NCBI RefSeq assembly: GCF_964253915.1
Contig: NZ_CAXUSG020000007.1
Coordinates: 1-64,000 of the forward strand
DNA from: Metarhizobium sp964253915
GTDB lineage: Bacteria > Pseudomonadota > Alphaproteobacteria > Rhizobiales > Rhizobiaceae
Length of the DNA: 64,000 nt
Direction: 5' to 3'
Made by a program: the position numbers and the translations under genes. This document shows, piece by piece, positions 8,214-16,073 of the stretch. The notes under the pieces were generated by a model that saw nothing but the letters and a program-made list of their open reading frames with translations, did no database searches and was not told the origin of the DNA. How positions within the stretch are numbered: the first letter of the stretch is position 1; each line of letters opens with the position of its first letter.

Positions 8214-10532
8214 ATGGATAACCACGAAAAATCAAAGGCGCCGACGGTTCCCGCAAGCGGCGACCTCGATGAACAGGCCCTGTTCTTTCACCGTTATCCC
8301 CGGCCGGGCAAGCTGGAGATCCAGGCAACCAAGCCGCTCGGCAACCAGCGCGACCTGGCGCTCGCCTACTCTCCGGGCGTTGCCGCCCCCTGCCTGGCGA
8401 TCCGTGACAACCCTGAAACGGCGGCCGACTATACCGCCCGCGCCAACCTCGTCGCGGTGATCTCCAACGGTACCGCCGTTCTTGGCCTCGGCAATATCGG
8501 CCCGCTCGCCTCCAAGCCCGTCATGGAAGGCAAGGCGGTGCTCTTCAAGAAGTTCGCCGGCATCGACGTCTTCGATATCGAAATCGACGCTCTCGACGTC
8601 GAGCGGATGGTCAGCACGGTTTCGGCGCTCGAACCCACCTTCGGCGGCATCAACCTGGAAGACATCAAGGCGCCGGAATGCTTTGAGGTCGAGCGCCGGC
8701 TGCGTTCGATGATGAACATCCCGGTCTTCCACGACGACCAGCATGGCACGGCGATCATCGTCGCGGCGGCGATCCTCAACGGACTGGAACTCGCCGGCAA
8801 GCCGATTGGCGACGTCAAGATCGTCGCCTCCGGCGCCGGTGCGGCCGCGCTCGCCTGCCTCAACCTGCTGGTAACGCTCGGCGCCAAGCGCGAAAACATC
8901 TGGGTGCACGACCTCGAAGGCCTGGTCTACGAAGGCCGCGTCGAGCTGATGGACGAATGGAAATCCGTCTACGCCCAGAAGAGCGACAAGCGTCGCCTCG
9001 ACGAAAGCATCGACGGTGCCGATGTCTTCCTCGGCCTTTCGGCGGCCGGCGTGCTGAAGCCCGAGCTTCTGGCCCGCATGGCGGAAAAGCCGCTGATCAT
9101 GGCGCTCGCCAACCCGACGCCGGAAATCATGCCCGACCTCGCCCGCGCCGCAAGGCCCGACGCGATGATCTGCACCGGCCGTTCGGATTTCCCCAATCAG
9201 GTCAACAACGTCCTGTGCTTCCCCTATATCTTCCGCGGCGCGCTCGATTGCGGCGCGACGACGATCAATGAGGAAATGAAGATGGCCGCGGTGCGCGCCA
9301 TCGCCGCGCTCGCCCGCGAAGAAGTGTCGGAAGTCGCCGCCAAGGCCTATTCCGACGAGACGCCGACCTTCGGCCCGAACTACCTGATCCCCTCGCCCTT
9401 CGATCCGCGGCTGATCCTGCGCATCGCGCCGGCCGTGGCGAAGGCTGCCGCCGACAGCGGCGTCGCGGCCCGGCCGATCGCCGATTTCGACGCCTATTTC
9501 GACCAGCTCAACCGCTTCGTCTTCCGCTCCGGTTTCGTCATGAAGCCGATCTTCACCGCGGCCAAGAATGCCAGCCAGAAGCGGGTTATCTTTGCCGAAG
9601 GCGAAGACGAGCGCGTGCTGCGCGCCGCCCAGGTTCTGCTGGAGGAAGGCACCGGCCAGCCGATCCTCATCGGCCGTCCGCAGATCATCGAGACGCGCCT
9701 GCAGCGTTTCGGCCTGCGCATCCGGCCGCATACGGATTTCGAAGTGGTCAACCCGCAGGACGACCCGCGCTACCGTGAGTATGTCGACGATTATTTCGCC
9801 CTCGTCGGCCGCGCCGGCATCAACCCGGAAGCCGCCCGCACCATCGTGCGCACCAACAACACCGTCATCGGCGCGCTTTCGGTGCGTCGCGGTGAAGCCG
9901 ATGCGCTGATCTGCGGCGTGGAAGGCCGTTATGACAAGCACCTGCGCGACGTCAACCAGATCATCGGCAAACGCAAGGGCGTCTGCGCCTTCGCCGGCCT
10001 CAGCCTGCTGATCTCGCAGCGCGGCGCGATCTTCTTCACCGACACTTTCGTCAACGACAATCCGACGGCGGAAGAACTGGCGGAGACGACCATCCTTGCC
10101 GCCCAGGAAATCCGCCGCTTCGGCATCACGCCCAAGGCGGCGCTGCTCTCCCATTCGAATTTCGGTTCGCGCAATTCGGAAAGCGGCCGCAAGATGCGGC
10201 ACGCTCTGGAGTTGATCCGCCAAAAGGCCCCGGATCTCGAAGTCGATGGCGAAATGCAGGGCGGCTCGGCCCTGTCCGAAGCACTGCGCAAGCGCGCCAT
10301 GCCGAATTCGACGCTGACGGGCGAAGCCAACCTGCTCGTCTTCCCGACGCTCGATGCCGCCAACATCTCGCTCGGCATCGTCCGCACCATGATGGACGCG
10401 CTGCATGTCGGGCCGATCTTGCTCGGTGCCGCCCTTCCGGCGCACATCCTGTCGTCCTCCGTGACCTCGCGCGGCGTCGTCAACATGGCGGCCCTGGCCG
10501 TCGTCGAGGCCTCGCATCCCGTGGCACCGTAA
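8214..10532 (+). CDS. maeB: NADP-dependent malic enzyme, fused to phosphotransacetylase-like domain
   Basis: 772 residues, the size of MaeB/Tme proteins. Order: malic enzyme N-terminal domain (QRDLALAYSPGVA), NAD(P)-binding domain (VFHDDQHGTAIIVAAAILNG, then a GSGAGAAA-like turn), and from about residue 440 a phosphate acetyltransferase-like domain (KRVIFAEGEDERVLRAA). The enzyme decarboxylates malate to pyruvate and feeds acetyl-CoA synthesis during growth on C4 dicarboxylates. In rhizobia the paired enzymes are called Dme (NAD) and Tme (NADP); which this is cannot be settled by eye. The C-terminal domain is known in the family to be regulatory rather than to act as Pta. A strong AGAGGAAGG precedes the ATG. 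Confidence 0.95.
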   Translation: MDNHEKSKAPTVPASGDLDEQALFFHRYPRPGKLEIQATKPLGNQRDLALAYSPGVAAPCLAIRDNPETAADYTARANLVAVISNGTAVLGLGNIGPLASKPVMEGKAVLFKKFAGIDVFDIEIDALDVERMVSTVSALEPTFGGINLEDIKAPECFEVERRLRSMMNIPVFHDDQHGTAIIVAAAILNGLELAGKPIGDVKIVASGAGAAALACLNLLVTLGAKRENIWVHDLEGLVYEGRVELMDEWKSVYAQKSDKRRLDESIDGADVFLGLSAAGVLKPELLARMAEKPLIMALANPTPEIMPDLARAARPDAMICTGRSDFPNQVNNVLCFPYIFRGALDCGATTINEEMKMAAVRAIAALAREEVSEVAAKAYSDETPTFGPNYLIPSPFDPRLILRIAPAVAKAAADSGVAARPIADFDAYFDQLNRFVFRSGFVMKPIFTAAKNASQKRVIFAEGEDERVLRAAQVLLEEGTGQPILIGRPQIIETRLQRFGLRIRPHTDFEVVNPQDDPRYREYVDDYFALVGRAGINPEAARTIVRTNNTVIGALSVRRGEADALICGVEGRYDKHLRDVNQIIGKRKGVCAFAGLSLLISQRGAIFFTDTFVNDNPTAEELAETTILAAQEIRRFGITPKAALLSHSNFGSRNSESGRKMRHALELIRQKAPDLEVDGEMQGGSALSEALRKRAMPNSTLTGEANLLVFPTLDAANISLGIVRTMMDALHVGPILLGAALPAHILSSSVTSRGVVNMAALAVVEASHPVAP

Positions 10533-10557
10533 ACCACCCGGGAGCAAAAACCGTACC

Positions 10558-10585
10558 AGCCAGCCGCACCATGTTGCGGCTGGCT
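10558..10585. terminator. Hairpin after malic enzyme gene
   Basis: Perfect 11-bp stem (AGCCAGCCGCA / TGCGGCTGGCT) with a 6-nt loop, 26 nt after the maeB stop codon. No T tract follows, so termination here is plausible but not certain. Confidence 0.5.
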
Positions 10586-10662
10586 GCCGTTGCGGTATGA
10601 TGGCATCGCTTGCAGAGGCGGTTCGTCCGCCACCTCTCGATCACCCTAACGGAGAAAAGCCC

Positions 10663-11775
10663 GTGTTGAAGTTTGGGCGTGTGTTTCCCGTCGTGTTCCT
10701 GACGCTGGTTGCGACGGTGCCGTTGCGCGCCGAGGCAAGAGCCGTGTGCGAAGAGCTGCGCGCCAGCCTCGCCGGCGCGCCGACGGTGATCGGTAATACC
10801 GGCGACGTGCGCCGCTCCGCCAATGCCATCAACCGGCTGAACCAGGAAATCCGCCGCCTGCGCAGCGACATGCGCCGCAGCGGCTGCTCCTCGGGCAGCA
10901 TCGTCGTTTTCGGCGGAAACAGCGAAAATTACTGCATGCAGGCGGAAGCCGACCTCAACGACATGGAGGTCGAAAAGGACGAGTTGATGCGCCAGCGCTC
11001 CGGCCTGCGCAGTGGCCGTAGCGGCATATTGGCGGCATTGCGCGAAAACGGCTGCGACGAACCGGATCATTCCGACACGGCGCTGACGGAACCGCAGGAC
11101 ATGCGGGCGACGCTGGAAAGCGAAGAAGGTTCGATCATTTCAAACAACCGGGTTTTCGGCGCCGTCGATCGCCAGCCGACGAGCCTGTTGCCGCTTGAAG
11201 GGGAGCCTTTGCCTTTGGGCGAGCAGCTGCCGCTGCAACAGGAAGGCGGTCTCCGAACGCTGTGCGTCCGCACCTGTGACGGCGCCTTCTTCCCGATCTC
11301 CTCGAATGCCAGCAGCCAGAGCTTTCGCCATGATGCACAGATCTGTGCAAAGATGTGCCCGGGCACGCAGACGGAACTCTACTACCACGCCATGATCGGC
11401 CAGGAGAGCGCCGACATGGTCTCCGCCGAAACCGGCGCGCCCTATACGGAATTGCCGAACGCCTTTTCCTATCGCAACCGGACGAGCAGCAAGGATTCCG
11501 CCTGCGGCTGCAACCTGAATGCCTATTACGAGCAGAAGCTGAAAGAGAGCAACGCCGGCAAGCTGCCGAAGCAAACCAGCACGAAATCGGTGACCGAGAT
11601 TTTCACCGAGACAAAACCCGAGACCCGCGGCACGATCGATCCCGTTCCGGAAGAACGCGCCTATGATCCGGCAAACTCGAAGATCCGGCAGGTCGGCCCG
11701 CAATTCCTCGGCGATGACAGCGCCGCCATTGACCTGAAGAACCCGAAGGGTTCGACGATCCAGCCTCTGCAATAA
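10663..11775 (+). CDS. DUF2865 domain-containing secreted protein
   Basis: About 370 residues with a signal peptide (MLKFGRVFPVVFLTLVATVP then LRAEA). Residues about 20-140 are helical with paired cysteines; residues about 205-300 are the DUF2865 signature: LCVRTCDGAFFPIS, CAKMCPGTQTELYY and ACGCN. The family is found in Rhizobiales and its function is unknown; the conserved cysteines suggest disulphides in the periplasm. I chose the GTG at 10663 because AACGGAGAAAA precedes it at correct spacing; the frame is open to 10597, but that extension would bury the signal peptide. Confidence 0.85.
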   Translation: MLKFGRVFPVVFLTLVATVPLRAEARAVCEELRASLAGAPTVIGNTGDVRRSANAINRLNQEIRRLRSDMRRSGCSSGSIVVFGGNSENYCMQAEADLNDMEVEKDELMRQRSGLRSGRSGILAALRENGCDEPDHSDTALTEPQDMRATLESEEGSIISNNRVFGAVDRQPTSLLPLEGEPLPLGEQLPLQQEGGLRTLCVRTCDGAFFPISSNASSQSFRHDAQICAKMCPGTQTELYYHAMIGQESADMVSAETGAPYTELPNAFSYRNRTSSKDSACGCNLNAYYEQKLKESNAGKLPKQTSTKSVTEIFTETKPETRGTIDPVPEERAYDPANSKIRQVGPQFLGDDSAAIDLKNPKGSTIQPLQ

Positions 11776-11815
11776 GCCCCACCAGGGCCGGTCGCCCCGG
11801 CAATCGCGTCTTCCG

Positions 11816-13318
11816 TCAGGCCGCGGCCGTGCTCGGCCGCATGATCGCGTCGCCTTCGTAGAGCACCGCGCGGTTACGCCCGCCGTTCTTGGCGGCATAG
11901 AGCGCCATGTCGGCGGCGTGGACGAAATTGCGGATGTTGTGGCCATCGCGCGGGAAGATCGCCGCGCCGGCACTGCCGCCAACCTGCAGCAGCAGGTCGT
12001 TGAAGACGATCGGCACCTGGGCATCGATGACGAGACCGGCGGCCAGCGCCATGATCGTCGTTTCATTGGCATTGGGGATGAGAACCATGAACTCATCGCC
12101 GCCGAGGCGGGCGACAAGGCCGGTATCGCCGACACGATCGCTGAAGCGTGCCGCCACGGCCTTCAGGACAGCATCGCCGGCGGCATGGCCGTGCTGGTCG
12201 TTGACGGACTTGAACTTGTCGAGATCGACGGCGAGCACGGCAATCGGCCCATCCGGATGCTCTTCCATCATTGCCGTCAGGCTTTCCTCGAAGGCTATAC
12301 GATTGGCAAGGCCGGTCAGCGCGTCGTGTTTGGCAAGGAAACGATTGGTCGCTTCGCTCTTCTGCAAGGCGCGCACCACCGCGCCGAAACGCCAGGCGAT
12401 GAACCCCATGGCAAGCGCGGCAAGCAGGGAGAGGATCGCCACCTTCGGCATGGCCGACTGCCAGATGAACGGTCCCGGCGCATTCGGTGACCACGCCACC
12501 AGGAACGGTCCGTCGGTAAAGCCCTTGCCGACAGGCGTATAGGCATCCGGCCGGTTCTTGTTTTCCTCGTCGGCGACAACATGCAGGTCTTCGACCGCCA
12601 GTCGCTGGCTCATCGAAGCAAACATCTTTTCCGAAATCGGCTTGACGGTGATCATGATAATCGGCTGTTCCGAACCGCGCGGAATGAACAGGGATTTCGG
12701 CACGACCGCCTGGGCGACGACGATGCTCATGCGACCGTCGACCACACGCATGTCGGCAGCATGGATGTAAGGCAAGGGAGCCGAAAGCTGGTCGCGGTCA
12801 CCCTGAACCATCCGCAGGCGAAAACCATCCTTCTCCGGCTTGAGAGCAGCCCAATAGGACTGATTGGCCTCGTAGACGAGATCGTCGATCCAGAAGAGCA
12901 GGCTGTCGGCCTTGTCGGGCGACACGGTCTTGCCGTCATTGACGGCAAGCTTGGTCTGGTGTCCGGTTTCGCTGAAGACGATCCAGGAGAAACCGAAATC
13001 CGCCCAAAGCCAATCGTGGATACGGCGCTTGACGAAAGCATCGCCGAAGGATGGCGCCCGCGCCTCCTTGACCGTCTCGTCCCGGAAGGACAGTTCCGCC
13101 TGATATTTGACGACCTCGTCGATCTGGTGCTGGAACTGCTGCTGCACAAGCTTGCGTTCCGTCGAAAGCCCGAACTTGTTCGCCTGGTAGACGGAATAAT
13201 CGAGAACGAGGAAGACGCTGGCGACGAACAGGAAAACGAAGACGGCGCAGGCGAGATAGATGCCGCGAACCATCCAGCTGCTGGTATTCGCAAAAACTCT
13301 TGCGCTGATCTCGCTCAT
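11816..13318 (-). CDS. CHASE4-like sensor diguanylate cyclase (GGDEF)
   Basis: About 500 residues. An N-terminal membrane segment (about 15-40), a periplasmic CHASE4-like sensor region (about 45-270), a second membrane segment (about 285-305) and a GGDEF domain with intact ARLGGDEFMV. This predicts an inner membrane enzyme making cyclic-di-GMP in response to an extracytoplasmic cue. The residues in front of GGDEF do not form a standard RxxD inhibitory site. No EAL domain is present. The ATG at 13318 is preceded by AAGGGG; the frame is open 18 codons further. Confidence 0.9.
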   Translation of the reverse strand: MSEISARVFANTSSWMVRGIYLACAVFVFLFVASVFLVLDYSVYQANKFGLSTERKLVQQQFQHQIDEVVKYQAELSFRDETVKEARAPSFGDAFVKRRIHDWLWADFGFSWIVFSETGHQTKLAVNDGKTVSPDKADSLLFWIDDLVYEANQSYWAALKPEKDGFRLRMVQGDRDQLSAPLPYIHAADMRVVDGRMSIVVAQAVVPKSLFIPRGSEQPIIMITVKPISEKMFASMSQRLAVEDLHVVADEENKNRPDAYTPVGKGFTDGPFLVAWSPNAPGPFIWQSAMPKVAILSLLAALAMGFIAWRFGAVVRALQKSEATNRFLAKHDALTGLANRIAFEESLTAMMEEHPDGPIAVLAVDLDKFKSVNDQHGHAAGDAVLKAVAARFSDRVGDTGLVARLGGDEFMVLIPNANETTIMALAAGLVIDAQVPIVFNDLLLQVGGSAGAAIFPRDGHNIRNFVHAADMALYAAKNGGRNRAVLYEGDAIMRPSTAAA

Positions 13319-13410
13319 CTCATCCCCTTGGGCCCGTCCGCCCCATTCGTTGTCGGGGAAACTAGCAAACAAGCGGGAAAAAACGCTTAAGCGCGATGGT
13401 TTTAAAAGAC

Positions 13411-14253
13411 TTAATCCGTTTCCTGACCGTCGGCCGCCGTGTATCGGACATAGGCAAACTCTTCGCCGTCAGCGCGCCAATTCGGAACGTTAATGGTGCC
13501 CTGCCCTCCAAACAACGGAAACAGCGTGGTCAGATTGCCGCCGTCCATGTCCATCAACCTGAGGCGTACATGGCAATCACGAGGATGGTCGAAGACATCG
13601 GCATCGTAGGAGAGAATCAGCACCTTGTCGTTGCCGGGTGCCGGATGGGCGAACCAGTTGCCCTGATTGTCGCCGGTCACCTGCATGAGACCGGTGCCGT
13701 CGGGATGCATGCGCCAGATCTGCATCAGGCCGGTACGGCTGGAGTTGAAATAGATCCATCGCCCGTCGGCAGAATAGTCCGGACCGTCATTGCGCCCCTC
13801 GCCGTGGGTCAGGCGCAGTTCTTCGCCGCCATCGATGCCGATTGTGTAGATGTCGAAGACATCGTTGCGAATGCCGCAATAGCTGAGCCTCGCGCCATCC
13901 GGCGACCAGCCGTGCCAGTAAGAGGGCAGGTTCTTCGTCACCAGCCTCGGCGTGCCGCCTGCAGCCGGAAGGATATAGATCGCCGACTTGCCGAATTCGG
14001 TCTTGTCGGAAATCGCCAGCAGGCGGCCATCCGGCGAAAGACCGTGGTCGTTGTTGCAGGCGCGGGCAAAACCGGTATCCACCGGTGTCGGTGCCGCGCC
14101 ATCGAGCGGCAGCCGGTAGATCAATCCATCGGCATTGATCAGCAGATGGCTGCCATCGGGCGCATAATTCGGCGCCTCCACTAACCGGTCCGTCTGCCAG
14201 ACGATGCGGCTGCTTTTCTCACGAAGATTGTAGATCTCGACAGAACTGCGCAT
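13411..14253 (-). CDS. TolB-like beta-propeller protein, cytoplasmic
   Basis: About 280 residues of WD40-like/TolB propeller repeats, recognisable as APDGSHLLI, SPDGRLLAIS, SPDGARLSY, SADGRWIYF and RADGEEFAY. Unlike TolB, no signal peptide is present, so the protein should stay in the cytoplasm. It immediately follows the NAD synthetase-like gene. ATG 14253 has GAGTGAGG at good spacing inside the end of that gene; a GTG at 14265 would overlap its stop codon as GTGA. The two are almost certainly co-translated. Function unknown; propellers usually bind other proteins or small ligands. Confidence 0.84.
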   Translation of the reverse strand: MRSSVEIYNLREKSSRIVWQTDRLVEAPNYAPDGSHLLINADGLIYRLPLDGAAPTPVDTGFARACNNDHGLSPDGRLLAISDKTEFGKSAIYILPAAGGTPRLVTKNLPSYWHGWSPDGARLSYCGIRNDVFDIYTIGIDGGEELRLTHGEGRNDGPDYSADGRWIYFNSSRTGLMQIWRMHPDGTGLMQVTGDNQGNWFAHPAPGNDKVLILSYDADVFDHPRDCHVRLRLMDMDGGNLTTLFPLFGGQGTINVPNWRADGEEFAYVRYTAADGQETD

Positions 14254-14261
14254 CTGCATCC

Positions 14262-15878
14262 TCACTCGACGGTGTTAAAGCGGTTGTTCAAAGGGTAGCG
14301 TCGGTCACTTCGGCCATTTTGCCACATCAATCCGACGCCCGGAAAAACACGCCGCCGCTTGCCTTCGGCACGATAAACCAGCCGCTCGATCCTGGCCACC
14401 TCATCGGCTGAGAAGCCGCGGGCGACGATCTCGGCCGCACCGAGGTTCTTGTCGATCAGGTATTCGAGGATACGCTCGATATCCCCTTCGCCGGGCAGGA
14501 TGCCATTCAAGGCATGTTCTGAAACCAACGCGCCCGTCGGCCCCAAGGCATCCGGCGTCCGGTGACCGTTGCGCCAGCGGAGGAGATCACACACCCGCGT
14601 ATGGAAAAAATCCCGGATCGGATAAAAAGCGCCGCATGTTCCGGCATGCGCACCAAAGGCACCGGTCGCAATGTCCGACCTGCCGGCCGACCCGACAATC
14701 ATCGCCTCCAGGCCATCGGCAAGCGCGACAAGAATGGCGCCCCGCGCCGCTTCCAGCGGCCTCTCAGGTCCGGCATGTGGGACAAGACCCGCAAGCGAGG
14801 CCCCAATGCCCTGCAGCGCCGTATCGACGGGCACGACATGGTGCCGACAGCCGAAGGCGGCGGCGTTCGTCCTTGCCGTTTCCAGCAAATCGGGCGCAGC
14901 GGAGTGATCGGATAGGGTCACCATCCGCACCCGCTCCGCACCCACGGCATCGACAGCAAGCGCGGCGGAGAGCAGGGAACCGACCGTTCCGGAAAGCTCG
15001 ACGACAAGGGTGCGCACAGCGTTTTTCTCGACATGGTCGCGCAGACCCAGCAGGCAGGCACGATAATCCGCTTCGTCAGGCCCCGGCAGATCCTCGATCC
15101 GGCTTTGTCGGCAGATCCAGCCTTCGCCGCCATCCTCCCAGTCGCAGATCGCCAAACCTTCATCGAACTGCGTCATCTGGAATGCCAGCGTCCGGTCGGC
15201 ATTGAAGCCAAAGCCCGCACCGTCGAACACATGCTGGCCGTCGCCCCCAAGCGCGTTGGCGTAAACGATGGGCAGGTCCGTCTCGATCACCCGGCGCAAA
15301 GCCTGCTGGTGGCGGATATCGAGCATCTTGCCGCCATAGGCGGACATGGTGGAGACGACCAGCATGTCCGCCCCGCTTTCCGCCAGGGTTTCGCAGACAT
15401 CGAGGTCGCCGGACAGGTCCTGCCCGATGACAATGCCGAGCCGAACGCCGCGAAACCCGACGGGACCGGTCATCGCGCCTGCAGAAAAATATCCGCTTTC
15501 TCCATGGTGCAGATCGACCTTGTCGCGGATCGCGATCACCAGGCCATCGTCGATCACGGCAACAGAATTGCGCCTTGCCGCGCCGTCTGGTCTCGGGAAG
15601 CCGATGACGATGCCCGGGCCGCCCTGCCCGGTGCAGCCGGCAAGTGTTGCGACAGCATCGGCGCAGGCGCCGAGAAAGCTTTCACCGAGCACGAGATCCC
15701 CGGGCGTAAATCCCGCCAGGAAAAGCTCGGCGAAAACCAGCAGGTCGGCGCCCTGCCGATGCGCTTCGTCCAGGGCCAGTCGTGCCTTTGCGAGATTGCC
15801 GGCAACGTCACCGGCGACGGCATTCACCTGGGCGACGGCGATGCGCAAGCTCTTCTGGTTACGGCTTTTTTCGTTCAT
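14262..15878 (-). CDS. NAD synthetase-like protein, catalytic motifs degenerate
   Basis: 538 residues with the full two-domain layout of glutamine-dependent NAD synthetase (nitrilase-type glutaminase, then synthetase). The frame is intact, but key sites are changed. The glutaminase CED(I/L)W motif reads IGQDLSGDL (G152 in place of the catalytic Cys), although E51 and K120 remain. The ATP pyrophosphatase loop SGGxDS reads SGTVGS (296-301). The TGNKSE and TLYGDM regions read VGSAGRSD and AFGAHAG, and the PSAELRP/QxDED loop is missing. It is therefore probably a non-catalytic paralogue, with true NadE elsewhere. ATG 15878 preferred; GTG at 15884 is possible. Confidence 0.82.
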   Translation of the reverse strand: MNEKSRNQKSLRIAVAQVNAVAGDVAGNLAKARLALDEAHRQGADLLVFAELFLAGFTPGDLVLGESFLGACADAVATLAGCTGQGGPGIVIGFPRPDGAARRNSVAVIDDGLVIAIRDKVDLHHGESGYFSAGAMTGPVGFRGVRLGIVIGQDLSGDLDVCETLAESGADMLVVSTMSAYGGKMLDIRHQQALRRVIETDLPIVYANALGGDGQHVFDGAGFGFNADRTLAFQMTQFDEGLAICDWEDGGEGWICRQSRIEDLPGPDEADYRACLLGLRDHVEKNAVRTLVVELSGTVGSLLSAALAVDAVGAERVRMVTLSDHSAAPDLLETARTNAAAFGCRHHVVPVDTALQGIGASLAGLVPHAGPERPLEAARGAILVALADGLEAMIVGSAGRSDIATGAFGAHAGTCGAFYPIRDFFHTRVCDLLRWRNGHRTPDALGPTGALVSEHALNGILPGEGDIERILEYLIDKNLGAAEIVARGFSADEVARIERLVYRAEGKRRRVFPGVGLMWQNGRSDRRYPLNNRFNTVE

Positions 15879-16073
15879 GCCCACCGTTTAGCGCGCCGCC
15901 ATTCGCTCCGCAATGCGGCACCCGCCCAACCTGGTCGTAGGCACCGCCCTTTCCTGCAGGAAAACATGTGCAACAGGCCGTTGAACCAGGGCGGTTCATC
16001 TAGCGTTCATGACGACCATGTGACAGTAATGCGAAACTTTTAAGAAACTTTAATAACGCTCCCGGAGAACAGC

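Noticed and set aside
8232..10547. 771-residue open frame on the minus strand opposite malic enzyme
   Set aside because: Exact antisense of a well-conserved enzyme; composition is that of a shadow frame and no motif is seen.
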